In this document: positions 1-6,659 of the stretch, in pieces
Layout of the letters: the number at the start of each line of letters is the position of its first letter
Position numbering within the stretch: position 1 is the stretch's first letter
DNA from: Streptococcaceae bacterium
GTDB lineage: Bacteria > Bacillota > Bacilli > Lactobacillales > Streptococcaceae
Assembly: GCA_031285105.1 (NCBI GenBank)
Contig: JAITWV010000159.1
Coordinates: 1 to 10,234 of the forward strand
Direction: 5' to 3'
Length of the DNA stretch: 10,234 nucleotides
The notes under the pieces: model-generated
What the model was told of the DNA's origin: nothing
What the model saw: only the letters and a program-made list of their open reading frames with translations
Databases searched by the model: none
Made by a program: the position numbers and the translations under genes

Positions 1-6
1 GGTTCC

Positions 7-148
7 ATAACTTTTCAAGAAGAGCGCTTGAAAAGTTATTACACCTCGCAAGCCTATAAGTAGGAGTAATCGCTGAAGCGAAAACTCCTACTAATGCGCA
101 TTGTCGTCCTTTTAGGCTATGGCAGGGCTCCCACCCACGCTCCGAGCC
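7..148. repeat. GC-rich block of nested inverted repeats
   Basis: Four inverted repeats are visible. A perfect 13-bp pair lies at 7-19 and 27-39 (ATAACTTTTCAAG and its complement) with a 7-base loop. A 9-bp pair lies at 59-67 and 84-92 (AGTAGGAGT / ACTCCTACT) and encloses a CGC-TGAA-GCG mini-hairpin at 71-80. An outer pair, AGCCTA at 51-56 with TAGGCT at 113-118, surrounds it. GGCTC at 126-130 pairs with GAGCC at 144-148. ATGCGCAT at 94-101 is a palindrome. No T-run follows the stems, so these are not ordinary terminators. The compact nested structure and the composition jump suggest a dispersed intergenic repeat, a MITE-like element or a structured RNA. I cannot name the family, and the element may extend to the left of the window. 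Confidence 0.55.
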
Positions 149-207
149 AAGCCAGCCGAAAATTCGCAGTTTATAATTCACAAACTTCTCTTTTTTCAGT
201 ATCAAAT

Positions 208-239
208 CAATTACGATGTACTAAAGTGATTGCTTTTTT
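208..239 (+). terminator. weak terminator-like hairpin
   Basis: CAATTAC (208-214) pairs with GTGATTG (226-232) through seven base pairs including one G-U. The loop is 11 bases, and six T residues follow at 234-239. The stem is AT-rich and weak. If it acts, it would end transcription entering from the left edge of the window. Confidence 0.35.
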
Positions 240-275
240 AAATATTAATCAAAACCAACATTATTAACAAAATGT

Positions 276-433
276 GCCTTATTTTTTCATTCGATGTTAT
301 TTATTCAGCTAAATAGGAGCATTTTTGAATTGAATAAGGTCTTTTTCCAATTTTGCCTTATTCAAAATAGAATTTCAATAAGGCAAAATCAACAATTCAA
401 TAAGGTAAAATTACTTTTTGCCTTATTGAATTT
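276..433. repeat. phased array of AATAAGG(C/T) boxes in mixed orientation
   Basis: The 8-base core AATAAGGC or AATAAGGT occurs six times: 276-283 (minus), 333-340 (plus), 355-362 (minus), 377-384 (plus), 399-406 (plus) and 420-427 (minus). The last five start 22, 22, 22 and 21 bases apart, about two helical turns, so they would face the same side of the DNA. Neighbours can also pair as RNA or cruciform hairpins: 330-339 with 356-365; 351-362 with 377-388; and 394-410 with 416-432. The last is a 17-bp stem with one G-U pair and a 5-base loop. The array lies about 250-400 bases upstream of marR. Its function is unknown; repeated protein-binding sites or alternative hairpins are possible. Confidence 0.75.
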
Positions 434-615
434 TTTTGCGTTAAAAAGCCTATATCTAAGCCGTTCTTCAAGTGGAACGATTATCATCTTGGAATTAAAA
501 GTGATTTTTATTATTTGTTATTTTATTTTAAGTTTACGAACGATATCCATTTTCATTTCTTTTTAATTATTTGAAAACATTCATGAAACTTTTCTTGAAA
601 ATTAAAACAAAGAGC

Positions 616-644
616 TTTACAAAAATAATTAATGGTAGTATTAT
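616..644 (+). promoter_or_regulatory. promoter of the marR-MFS-DUF4811 operon
   Basis: A -35 hexamer TTTACA (616-621) and a -10 hexamer TATTAT (639-644) are separated by 17 bases. This predicts a transcript starting near 651, about 30 bases before the marR start codon. It is the best sigma-A-like promoter upstream of the operon. Confidence 0.65.
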
Positions 645-661
645 CTAACAGCGTTAATAAT
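640..661. promoter_or_regulatory. candidate MarR operator overlapping the -10 box
   Basis: Two half sites, ATTAT-C-TAAC (640-649) and GTTA-ATAAT (653-661), are mirror images apart from one extra C, around a 3-base centre AGC. The palindrome covers the -10 box and the predicted transcription start. Known MarR-family repressors bind pseudopalindromes of this size in their own promoters. Assignment to this operon's MarR is inference. Confidence 0.5.
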
Positions 662-681
662 TCACAATAAGAGGTGAAAAA

Positions 682-1122
682 ATGAATTACGAAGAAGCTG
701 CTCTTTTGTTTATGCAAGCTTTAAAATCAACAAATAAATCAAAAATGATGGGCAATATGAACCAATACTCAAAAGGTGAAAATGCGGTTTTAGCTCAATT
801 ATTCCATCAAGACCAAGAAGAGATTGCTCCAAGTGAGTTGAGTAAATGCACACATACTTCCACAGCTAGAGTGGCAACGATTCTTAATTCATTAGAAGAA
901 AAAGGATTTGTGACACGTGAAATCTCTAAAGAAGATCGAAGAAAAATTGTCGTAAAAATTACTGAAGCTGGTAAAAAAGAGGCATTGAAAAACAAAGTGA
1001 TTATTCTTGGCAACATTTCAACAATTTTTGAGCAGATGGGTGAAGAGGAAACGCAACATTTTCTACGAACGTTTGCAAAATTTGTTGATCTTGGAAGTAA
1101 TTTAAAAGGAGAAACAAACTAA
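682..1122 (+). CDS. MarR-family transcriptional repressor
   Basis: This is a 146-residue winged-helix DNA-binding protein, expected to act as a dimer in the cytoplasm and to repress its own operon until a toxic small molecule binds. Residues 30-75 form the helix-turn-helix, with the recognition helix near 59-75 (TSTARVATILNSLEEKG). Residues 76-94 form the wing and carry the family signature SKEDRRKIVVKIT. The flanking helices are the usual dimer interface. Length is normal for the family. The ATG at 682 is preceded by GAGGTG (671-676) at good spacing. The stop codon touches the start codon of the MFS transporter, so the two are co-transcribed and probably translationally coupled. The one cysteine, residue 56, lies in the DNA-binding domain; whether it senses oxidants cannot be judged from sequence. 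The inducer is unknown. Confidence 0.9.
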   Translation: MNYEEAALLFMQALKSTNKSKMMGNMNQYSKGENAVLAQLFHQDQEEIAPSELSKCTHTSTARVATILNSLEEKGFVTREISKEDRRKIVVKITEAGKKEALKNKVIILGNISTIFEQMGEEETQHFLRTFAKFVDLGSNLKGETN

Positions 1123-2619
1123 ATGAACGAACAAACTTTAGACATTCATGGCAAAAAATATAATCGCACGTTGATGATTGTGGTCATATTAGTAGCGACA
1201 TTTGCAGGGATGTTAATGCAAACATCATTAGGGACAATGTTACCGACCTTAATGAAAGACTTTAATGTCAATATGGCAACGGCACAAACAGCAACGACTT
1301 GGTTTTTATTGGCCAATGGGATTATGATTCCGGTATCTGCCTATTTAGCCACAAAAATTCCAACGAAACGCTTATATTTAATTGCTTATTTGCTTTTATT
1401 TGCAGGAATGTTTTTAACTTATTCAGCACCAACTTCCAATTATTCGATCTTTATTGCCGGTCGTATGCTTCAAGCAGTGGCTGTTGGGATTACGATGCCT
1501 TTAATGCAAGTGGTGATGGTCAATGTCTTTCCTCCACATAAAATGGGTGCGGTGATGGGGCTTTCTGGTTTAGTTGTTGGTTTAGCTCCAGCGATTGGAC
1601 CGACATTTGCTGGTTGGGTGATTGATAAAGACCATGTGATTTTAGGGCTTACCTTATCTCATTCATGGCGGACTGTTTTCTTATTGCCGATGGTTATTTT
1701 AGGGATTGCCTTTGTATTAGGATTTTTTGTGATCAAAGATGTGGTGCCAAATAAAGAGGTGAAACTTGATTTTATTTCGTTATTTGAGTCTATTTTAGGA
1801 TTTGGTTTATTTCTTTGGGGATTTACCAATGTAGCTAGTGACGGTTGGGGGAATGTACCCAATGTTATCTTACCAATTGGTTTAGGAATGGTTGTTATTG
1901 GTATATTTGCTCGTCGTCAATTTACAATGAAAACACCTTTCTTGAACTTAAGAGTATTTAAAAACAAACAATTTACTTTAACTACCGCCTCACTTGCCTT
2001 AGTTACCATGGCGATGATGGGTGTTGAGATGATGTTACCAATGTATTTACAATCTGTTCGTGGTTTATCCGCTTTAGATGCTGGTCTAGTTTTACTTCCA
2101 GGAGCGTTAATGATGGGGATTGTTTCACCAATTGCTGGTCGTGCGTATGATCGAGTGGGTGCAAAACGTTTAGTTGGTCTAGGTATGGTTATTTTAGGCT
2201 TAGGAACATTGCCATTTATGTTTTTTGGCGTAGAAACTCCTGAACATTTTGTGACATTATTATATGGTATGCGTATGTTTGGTGTCGCATTAGGAATGAT
2301 GCCTTTAACTGCTTCAGCGATGCGCTCTTTACCAAAAGAAGAAATCGCTCATGGTACTGCAGCCAACTCCACTGCTCGTCAAATTTCTTCTTCAGTAGTT
2401 GTGGCTTTGTTATCAAGTGTAACGCAAAATATTATCAACAATCACCAACCAATGGAATCATTAAAAACATTGAATCCGCTGCAATATGCCGATAAAATGA
2501 TTACCGCTTCACTTGATGGTTTCCACGTCTCATTTGCTATTGGTATGAGCTTTGCGGTGGTTGGTTTTATTGTAATTCAATTTTTACAAGGACATAAAAC
2601 AACAAAGGAGGTTAAGTAA
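1123..2619 (+). CDS. DHA2-type MFS multidrug efflux transporter
   Basis: This 498-residue integral membrane protein should export drugs or other toxic compounds in exchange for protons. About 14 hydrophobic segments can be counted, which with the length fits the EmrB/QacA/LmrB (DHA2) group of the major facilitator superfamily. Motif B-like residues GRMLQ (113-117) lie in helix 4. The antiporter motif C is clear in helix 5 (GLVVGLAPAIGPTFAGW, 149-165, with the key G-P at 159-160). The start follows the marR stop without a gap, and a ribosome binding site (AAAAGGAG) lies at the end of marR. The next gene, a DUF4811 protein, also begins directly after this stop. Regulation by the upstream MarR is inferred from position. 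The substrate cannot be read from the sequence; lincosamides, dyes or bile-type compounds are handled by relatives. Confidence 0.9.
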   Translation: MNEQTLDIHGKKYNRTLMIVVILVATFAGMLMQTSLGTMLPTLMKDFNVNMATAQTATTWFLLANGIMIPVSAYLATKIPTKRLYLIAYLLLFAGMFLTYSAPTSNYSIFIAGRMLQAVAVGITMPLMQVVMVNVFPPHKMGAVMGLSGLVVGLAPAIGPTFAGWVIDKDHVILGLTLSHSWRTVFLLPMVILGIAFVLGFFVIKDVVPNKEVKLDFISLFESILGFGLFLWGFTNVASDGWGNVPNVILPIGLGMVVIGIFARRQFTMKTPFLNLRVFKNKQFTLTTASLALVTMAMMGVEMMLPMYLQSVRGLSALDAGLVLLPGALMMGIVSPIAGRAYDRVGAKRLVGLGMVILGLGTLPFMFFGVETPEHFVTLLYGMRMFGVALGMMPLTASAMRSLPKEEIAHGTAANSTARQISSSVVVALLSSVTQNIINNHQPMESLKTLNPLQYADKMITASLDGFHVSFAIGMSFAVVGFIVIQFLQGHKTTKEVK

Positions 2620-3318
2620 ATGATTTTACTATTTATTGCATTATTTACCGTATTGAGTTTTGTTGGCTTTATGTATATTGACAAAAAAGTGACGCGTAAT
2701 ATCGTTGGCGGACTTTCATTAGCACTATTAGTTGTTTCGGTGGCCGGTTTAATTTATCATCTAAGCACACATTGGGGGATGAAAGAAGTAACGAAAACAA
2801 CGGAGCAACAAGTTTATACTGCAGGAGATACTAAAGCGGCATTTGGTCTGATGATTGATCAAGAAATTGGCACACAATCTGGAGAATATGTCTTTGTGTA
2901 TCGTGATAAACCTTCTGATGCCAAACCAATTGCACACTTTACACCTGATGAAAAACATATCACAGATGCCGTGAAAAAATCAGCAACTTATAAAATGACT
3001 AGTGATAATCAGGCAAAAGTAGTCACTAAAACAACAACTTACGCCTATTCTTCTGATTTGATGAAAATGATGTTTGGTATTGGCGATGAAGAAGGCACTT
3101 TAGTATCTGAAAAATCAACTGTCTATGTACCACAAAAAACTTGGTTGTTATTAAACACCGAGCAAGCAAAAGAATTGGAAAGTAAAGCCGCCGATCTAAA
3201 AAAAGCAGCAATCGCTAATCCAGAACAGACAGCCAAAATGCAACAATTAGCAAAAACGGATCCTGAAAAATATGCACAATTGCAAGTGGAACAAATTAAA
3301 AAATTGTTGAATATTTAA
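2620..3318 (+). CDS. DUF4811 domain membrane protein linked to the efflux pump
   Basis: A 232-residue protein recognised as DUF4811 from its form and context: two membrane helices at the N-terminus (about 1-20 and 28-50), then a soluble lysine-rich region of about 180 residues that ends in a helical, coiled-coil-like tail (EQAKELESKAADLKKAA and after). The soluble part is probably outside the membrane. It starts with ATG directly after the stop of the MFS gene, with a strong site AAAGGAGGT (2604-2612) just ahead. MarR-MFS-DUF4811 gene order recurs in Lactobacillales (family knowledge). The tight coupling suggests an accessory role for the pump, but no biochemical function is established. A terminator follows at once. 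Confidence 0.8.
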   Translation: MILLFIALFTVLSFVGFMYIDKKVTRNIVGGLSLALLVVSVAGLIYHLSTHWGMKEVTKTTEQQVYTAGDTKAAFGLMIDQEIGTQSGEYVFVYRDKPSDAKPIAHFTPDEKHITDAVKKSATYKMTSDNQAKVVTKTTTYAYSSDLMKMMFGIGDEEGTLVSEKSTVYVPQKTWLLLNTEQAKELESKAADLKKAAIANPEQTAKMQQLAKTDPEKYAQLQVEQIKKLLNI

Positions 3319-3322
3319 AGAT

Positions 3323-3364
3323 AAAAAGAGTTAGAAAGACAATCAAATCTTTCTAACTCTTTTT
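3323..3364. terminator. bidirectional terminator between DUF4811 gene and pdxK
   Basis: AAAAAGAGTTAGAAAG (3323-3338) and its exact complement (3349-3364) form a 16-bp stem, extendable by one A-T pair to an 8-base loop. The A-run at one end and the T-run at the other let it work on both strands. The pdxK stop codon lies in the right arm. Confidence 0.9.
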
Positions 3365-4157
3365 AGTTATTCCGTCTAGCACCTTGCCAAACATTGCCAA
3401 TCTCATCATTAATTGGTACACCCAACTTAATGCCTTGATAGACAAAATCCTTAGCATCCTTAATAGCATCAAGCATCAAAGCACCATTTGCCAAATTAGC
3501 CGTAATCGCCGAAGCAAATGTACATCCACTGCCATTATTTGTGTTGACCTCAAGTTTTTGATTCATAAAAGTCTCAGCGTTTTTACCATCATAATAATAA
3601 TCATAAGCAATAGAGCCATTCAATCTAGCACCACCTTTAATAACAACACTTTTAGCACCTTTAGCAAGAATTTTTGTGGCAGCCAAATGCATATCATCTA
3701 AAGTTTCAATCGCCTTCATATCCGCAAGAACCATCGCTTCAGCCAAATTAGGTGTCAGGATATCTGAATAAGGGAAAATATGTTCAACTAATTCTTGTGC
3801 CAAATCAACCGTTGAGACATCTTTGGTTTCCTTAAAGACCAATACCGGATCACAGACGATAAATAAATCTTGATGTTTGGCTAAGTAAGTGCCTACCAAC
3901 TCAATAATTTCTTTATTTGGCAAAAGACCCAATTTAATTGCAGCAATATCTTTTTGAGCAAAGATGGTATCTAGTTGTTCTTTTAATATTTTTATATCCG
4001 TTTCATAAATATGAAAACCATCTTCAATAATCGTAACAATTGAGGTAATTGCGGTATAACCAAAAGTGCCATATTCTGAAAAAGTAGCTAAATCCGCTTG
4101 AATCCCGCCACCTGAAATCGAGTCGCTTCCAGCAATGGTAATAATTTTTTTAGGCAT
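3363..4157 (-). CDS. pdxK: PdxK/ThiD-type kinase (pyridoxine or hydroxymethylpyrimidine kinase)
   Basis: A 264-residue cytoplasmic ribokinase-fold enzyme that phosphorylates a vitamin precursor with ATP, either B6 vitamers or the thiamine precursor hydroxymethylpyrimidine. Seen in the sequence: the N-terminal substrate motif AGSDSISGGGIQADL (9-23), DPVLV (103-107), TPNLAEA (135-141), KGG (174-176) and the anion-hole motif GSGCTFASA (209-217). That motif carries the cysteine (Cys212) typical of the Gram-positive ThiD-like PdxK branch. Several segments resemble staphylococcal PdxK, for example the YYYDG stretch and NLANG, so B6 salvage is my preferred role; ThiD activity is the alternative. The ATG at 4157 has an AAAGGA site eight bases upstream. 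No thiamine or B6 genes lie nearby, so context does not decide the substrate. Confidence 0.85.
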   Translation of the reverse strand: MPKKIITIAGSDSISGGGIQADLATFSEYGTFGYTAITSIVTIIEDGFHIYETDIKILKEQLDTIFAQKDIAAIKLGLLPNKEIIELVGTYLAKHQDLFIVCDPVLVFKETKDVSTVDLAQELVEHIFPYSDILTPNLAEAMVLADMKAIETLDDMHLAATKILAKGAKSVVIKGGARLNGSIAYDYYYDGKNAETFMNQKLEVNTNNGSGCTFASAITANLANGALMLDAIKDAKDFVYQGIKLGVPINDEIGNVWQGARRNN

Positions 4158-4190
4158 AATTTCGATCCTTTTCTATGTGTGAATAACTTT

Positions 4191-4219
4191 ATTATAAACC
4201 ATAAAAAAACTTTTGAAAA
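4191..4219 (-). promoter_or_regulatory. promoter of pdxK
   Basis: On the minus strand, TATAAT (4191-4196) is preceded at 17 bases by TTTTCA (4214-4219). The -10 is consensus and the -35 is weak. It lies back to back with the plus-strand promoter at 4225-4253. Confidence 0.6.
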
Positions 4220-4224
4220 TATGA

Positions 4225-4253
4225 TTGCATACTAGTAAAAGTTAAGTTAAAAT
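4225..4253 (+). promoter_or_regulatory. promoter of the small acidic membrane protein gene
   Basis: TTGCAT (4225-4230) and TAAAAT (4248-4253) are 17 bases apart, so transcription should start near 4260. An ATG at 4252 therefore lies in the promoter. This supports the ATG at 4300 as the true start. Confidence 0.6.
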
Positions 4254-4299
4254 GAAATTAGGTTATAAAATGATGATAAATAAATGGGAGGAATCTATT

Positions 4300-4704
4300 A
4301 TGGAAGGAACGAACAAACAAGATAAACGATTTATTACTGCCTTAATTACAATTATCGCACTCTTTTCACTTTTCTTTGCCCAATGTGTACGTGCTGATGA
4401 AGTTATTCAAGATGATGCGATTGAATATACAGACTCACCACACGTTGATGTTGAAGGCGAAGAAGGTTTTGAAACACCAATGGCGATTATGGGAGAAATT
4501 GATTTAGAAGAAGATGGCTATCAAGAGATTATGCCGATTATTGCTGAAGGTGAAACGAATCCCCTAGCAAGAGCAAATGACTTAGATGCTCAAGAAGGTG
4601 GTACGCAACTTTTCTTATTAGCAGGAATTAGTGTGGCGTTATTAGCTTTAGGGACATTTATTTTAGTTGTTTTTAGAAAGAATGCACTTAAAGAAAGAAT
4701 TTAA
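4300..4704 (+). CDS. small acidic single-pass membrane protein, unknown function
   Basis: I do not recognise the family. The ATG at 4300 is chosen because GGGAGG (4286-4291) sits just upstream and the longer frame from 4252 overlaps the promoter. The product has 134 residues. Residues 11-32 form a signal-peptide-like hydrophobic stretch ending VRA, with likely cleavage before Asp33; Cys29 does not sit in a good lipobox. Residues 33-99 are strongly acidic, with repeated E/D-G-E and PMAIMGEIDLE / QEIMPIIAEGE segments. Residues 103-125 are a membrane helix followed by a basic tail (RKNALKER). The order signal, acidic outer part, helix, basic tail resembles sortase-anchored proteins, but no LPXTG motif is present, so it more likely stays membrane-bound. 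It is a single-gene unit with its own promoter and terminator. Confidence 0.7.
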   Translation: MEGTNKQDKRFITALITIIALFSLFFAQCVRADEVIQDDAIEYTDSPHVDVEGEEGFETPMAIMGEIDLEEDGYQEIMPIIAEGETNPLARANDLDAQEGGTQLFLLAGISVALLALGTFILVVFRKNALKERI

Positions 4705-4715
4705 TACAAAATCGT

Positions 4716-4743
4716 AAGCCTCTTGTTCTTGGGGCTTTTTATT
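4716..4743 (+). terminator. terminator after the small membrane protein gene
   Basis: AAGCCTC (4716-4722) pairs with GGGGCTT (4731-4737) through seven pairs including one G-U, with an 8-base loop. The T-run TTTTTATT starts within the right arm and continues past it. Confidence 0.75.
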
Positions 4744-4747
4744 GTGA

Positions 4748-4776
4748 TTTTCAAACCGTTCATTTTGCGTTATAAT
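4748..4776 (+). promoter_or_regulatory. promoter of the ywlG-trpS unit
   Basis: TTTTCA (4748-4753) and consensus TATAAT (4771-4776) are 17 bases apart. The predicted start near 4783 gives a leader of about 32 bases before ywlG, too short for a T-box. Confidence 0.6.
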
Positions 4777-4814
4777 AGTAGACATTCATCAAGAAATGAA
4801 ACGAGGTAACAATC

Positions 4815-5381
4815 ATGACAAAAGAAATTTCAATGGAACAAATTAAAATAGATACAAAGTTAATTATGGAAGATATTCTTAAAAAAAGTGGTATCACTAA
4901 AGGAGAGATTTTCGTTGTTGGTTTATCAAGCTCTGAGGTGATTGGTGGAGTGATTGGAAAAAATTCCTCTCGCCAAACTGGTCAAGTGATTATGCGTGTC
5001 ATTCATGAAATGTTAAGTGAACGTGGTATTTTCTTGGCTACTCAAGGATGCGAACATTTAAATCGTGCATTGGTTGTTGAACGTGAACTCGCTATTCAAA
5101 AAGATTTGGAAATCGTTGATGTTGTACCAGCGTTTCATGCCGGTGGTAGTGGACAAGTTGCTACTTGGGAATTAATGAGTGACCCAGTTGAAGTTGAGCA
5201 TATTGTGGCAAAAGCGGGGATTGATATTGGCGATGTGTCAATTGGGATGCATATTAAACATGTAGCCATTCCGATTCGTCCAGTTCAAAAAGAATTAGGT
5301 TATGCCCACGTTACTGCTTTGACAAGTAGACCCAAAAAAATTGGGGGAGCACGTGCTGTTTCTGAATGGCTGGAAAATTAA
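4815..5381 (+). CDS. ywlG: YwlG family protein (UPF0340, TIGR01440)
   Basis: A 188-residue soluble protein of the conserved Firmicutes family known as YwlG, UPF0340 or DUF436. It is recognised by GLSSSEVIGGVIGKNSS (36-52), the TQGCEHLNRALVVER segment (76-90), and the HAGGSGQVATW and GMHIKHVAIPIRP blocks. Length is normal. Its biochemical role is not established. The ATG at 4815 has GAGGTAA (4803-4809) ahead of it. It is the first gene of a probable operon with a small membrane protein and trpS; no terminator lies between them. The end of the gene overlaps a possible start (ATG 5366) of the next reading frame. Confidence 0.88.
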   Translation: MTKEISMEQIKIDTKLIMEDILKKSGITKGEIFVVGLSSSEVIGGVIGKNSSRQTGQVIMRVIHEMLSERGIFLATQGCEHLNRALVVERELAIQKDLEIVDVVPAFHAGGSGQVATWELMSDPVEVEHIVAKAGIDIGDVSIGMHIKHVAIPIRPVQKELGYAHVTALTSRPKKIGGARAVSEWLEN

Positions 5382-5591
5382 AGCGAAGTAAATCAAACAA
5401 AATTAAATATTTATGGAATTGGTTTTCTCTTAGCATCAATTGCCTTACCTTATTTGGGGCTAATTACACCAATTCCTGTGACAACTTTAAATTATATAAG
5501 CTATGGTCTTATTATTATCGCCCTTTTATTATTTGGAAAGCGGTTTTGGCAATGGTATGATAGAAAAAACAAAGATGAAAAGGATATGTAA
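5366..5591 (+). pseudogene. small two-helix membrane protein, frame broken by one base
   Basis: An ATG at 5366, overlapping the end of ywlG by 16 bases, reads a basic N-terminus (MAGKLKRSKSNKIKY). After about 5410 that frame becomes implausible and ends at 5560. The frame one base further on (skip one base in the TATTTATGG stretch, about 5407-5416) reads GIGFLLASIALPYLGLITP, then a second hydrophobic segment with SYGLIIIALLLFG, then KRFWQWYDRKNKDEKDM, stopping at 5591. Joined, this is a 74-residue protein with a basic start, two membrane helices (about 16-37 and 42-57) and a charged tail, which is a convincing protein shape. The second part has no ATG and no ribosome binding site of its own. 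It could be a recent one-base insertion, a sequence error or a recoding site. Its final codons carry the ribosome binding site of trpS. Function unknown. Confidence 0.55.
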
Positions 5592-5594
5592 ATT

Positions 5595-6620
5595 ATGACA
5601 AAACCAATTGTATTAACAGGCGACCGTCCAACAGGTAAACTGCATATTGGACATTATGTAGGTTCATTAAAAAATCGTGTCATTATGCAAAATGAAGGCA
5701 AATATGATATGTATGTCTTTTTAGCTGACCAACAAGCACTAACCGACAATGCTGATAATCCACAAAAAGTACGTGAGTCGATTTTTGAAGTGACTTTGGA
5801 TTATTTGGCAGCTGGTTTAACGCCTGAAGAATCAACTATTTTCATTCAATCACAAATTCCTGAGCTTGCGGAATTGACGATGTATTACTTGAATCTAGTA
5901 TCTGTTGCTAGACTTCAACGCAATCCAACAGTGAAAACCGAAATTGCGCAAAAAAACTTTGGTGAAGGGGTGCCAGCGGGATTTTTTGTCTATCCAGTGT
6001 CTCAAGCAGCCGACATCACAGCTTTTGGAGCTAATTTTGTGCCAGTGGGAAGTGATCAAAAACCAATGATTGAGCAAACTCGCGAGATTGTGCGTAGTTT
6101 TAATCACACGTATAAGACTGATGTTTTAGTTGAACCACAAGGCATTTTTCCAACTAATGAAAAATCAGGACGTTTACCAGGACTTGATGGAAACGCCAAA
6201 ATGAGTAAGTCGCTGAATAATGGGATTTATTTAGCTGATGATATGGATACTTTGAAGAAAAAAGTGATGAGTATGTATACCGATCCTAATCATATTCGTG
6301 TAGAAGATCCAGGTCAGATTGAAGGAAATATGGTGTTTCATTACCTTGATGTTTTTGGTACACCAGAAGATGCAAAAGAAATTAGCGAGATGAAAGAGCA
6401 TTACGAGCGTGGTGGTTTGGGTGATGTGAAGACGAAACGTTTCCTATTAGACATTTTAGAACGTGAACTTGGTCCGATTCGCCAAAGACGTTTAGAGTTT
6501 GCCAAAGATATGGGCGAAGTTGAGCGTATTTTAAAAGAAGGTTCGTTAAAAGCACGTCAAAAAGCGGCAAATACATTAGATGATGTGAAAAATGCGATGG
6601 GGATTAATTACTTTTCTTAA
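5595..6620 (+). CDS. trpS: tryptophan--tRNA ligase
   Basis: A class I aminoacyl-tRNA synthetase of 341 residues that charges tRNA-Trp with tryptophan using ATP; it is essential, cytoplasmic and dimeric. The HIGH motif is at 17-20 (HIGH within KLHIGHYVG) and the KMSKS motif at 202-206 (AKMSKSL), both intact. DRPTGKLHIGH and VGSDQKPMIEQTREI are characteristic of bacterial TrpRS. The length matches the streptococcal and enterococcal form, slightly longer than Bacillus TrpS. The ATG at 5595 has AAAAGGA (5578-5584) upstream, inside the end of the preceding small reading frame. No T-box is visible in the 213 bases after ywlG: I see no GGTGG-type antiterminator and no terminator stem. Expression probably comes from the promoter at 4748-4776. 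Confidence 0.97.
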   Translation: MTKPIVLTGDRPTGKLHIGHYVGSLKNRVIMQNEGKYDMYVFLADQQALTDNADNPQKVRESIFEVTLDYLAAGLTPEESTIFIQSQIPELAELTMYYLNLVSVARLQRNPTVKTEIAQKNFGEGVPAGFFVYPVSQAADITAFGANFVPVGSDQKPMIEQTREIVRSFNHTYKTDVLVEPQGIFPTNEKSGRLPGLDGNAKMSKSLNNGIYLADDMDTLKKKVMSMYTDPNHIRVEDPGQIEGNMVFHYLDVFGTPEDAKEISEMKEHYERGGLGDVKTKRFLLDILERELGPIRQRRLEFAKDMGEVERILKEGSLKARQKAANTLDDVKNAMGINYFS

Positions 6621-6628
6621 ATAAACCA

Positions 6629-6659
6629 AAAAAAGCTGGCATTAATAACCAGCTTTTTT
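6629..6659. terminator. bidirectional terminator between trpS and the dehydrogenase gene
   Basis: AAAAAAGCTGG (6629-6639) and CCAGCTTTTTT (6649-6659) form an 11-bp stem with a 9-base loop. It can end transcription on both strands. The stop codon of the minus-strand dehydrogenase (6642-6644) lies in the loop, so the right arm is also coding. Confidence 0.88.

Larger units (their letters stand above)
1..681. other. 681-base stretch without a convincing gene
   Basis: No reading frame here has a credible start, ribosome binding site and protein-like composition. From left to right it holds a GC-rich nested inverted-repeat block (about 1-160), a weak terminator-like hairpin (208-239), an array of AATAAGG boxes (276-433), an AT-rich stretch with only a 5-bp hairpin (CGTTC 462-466 / GAACG 475-479), and the promoter and operator region of the marR operon (616-661). 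Base composition changes sharply: about 29 of 40 bases are G or C at 121-160, against about 13 of 60 at 241-300. The GC-rich block therefore probably has a different origin from the AT-rich DNA after it. Confidence 0.75.

Noticed and set aside
294..566. Open frame of 90 codons on the plus strand
   Set aside because: It has no ribosome binding site, low-complexity F/L/I-rich composition, and runs through the repeat array; it is AT-rich chance frame.
4252..4299. Longer start for the small acidic membrane protein
   Set aside because: ATG 4252 overlaps the -10 box of a good promoter and has no ribosome binding site, while ATG 4300 has GGGAGG and gives a normal signal peptide.
5383..5393. GCGAAGTAAAT shared with 9115-9125, both just after a stop codon
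   Set aside because: Eleven AT-rich bases shared in 10 kb, with no similarity around them, is too weak to call a repeat or attachment site.
5382..5594. T-box or tryptophan-responsive leader before trpS
   Set aside because: I find no T-box core, specifier stem or terminator; the stretch is taken up by the broken small membrane protein frame.
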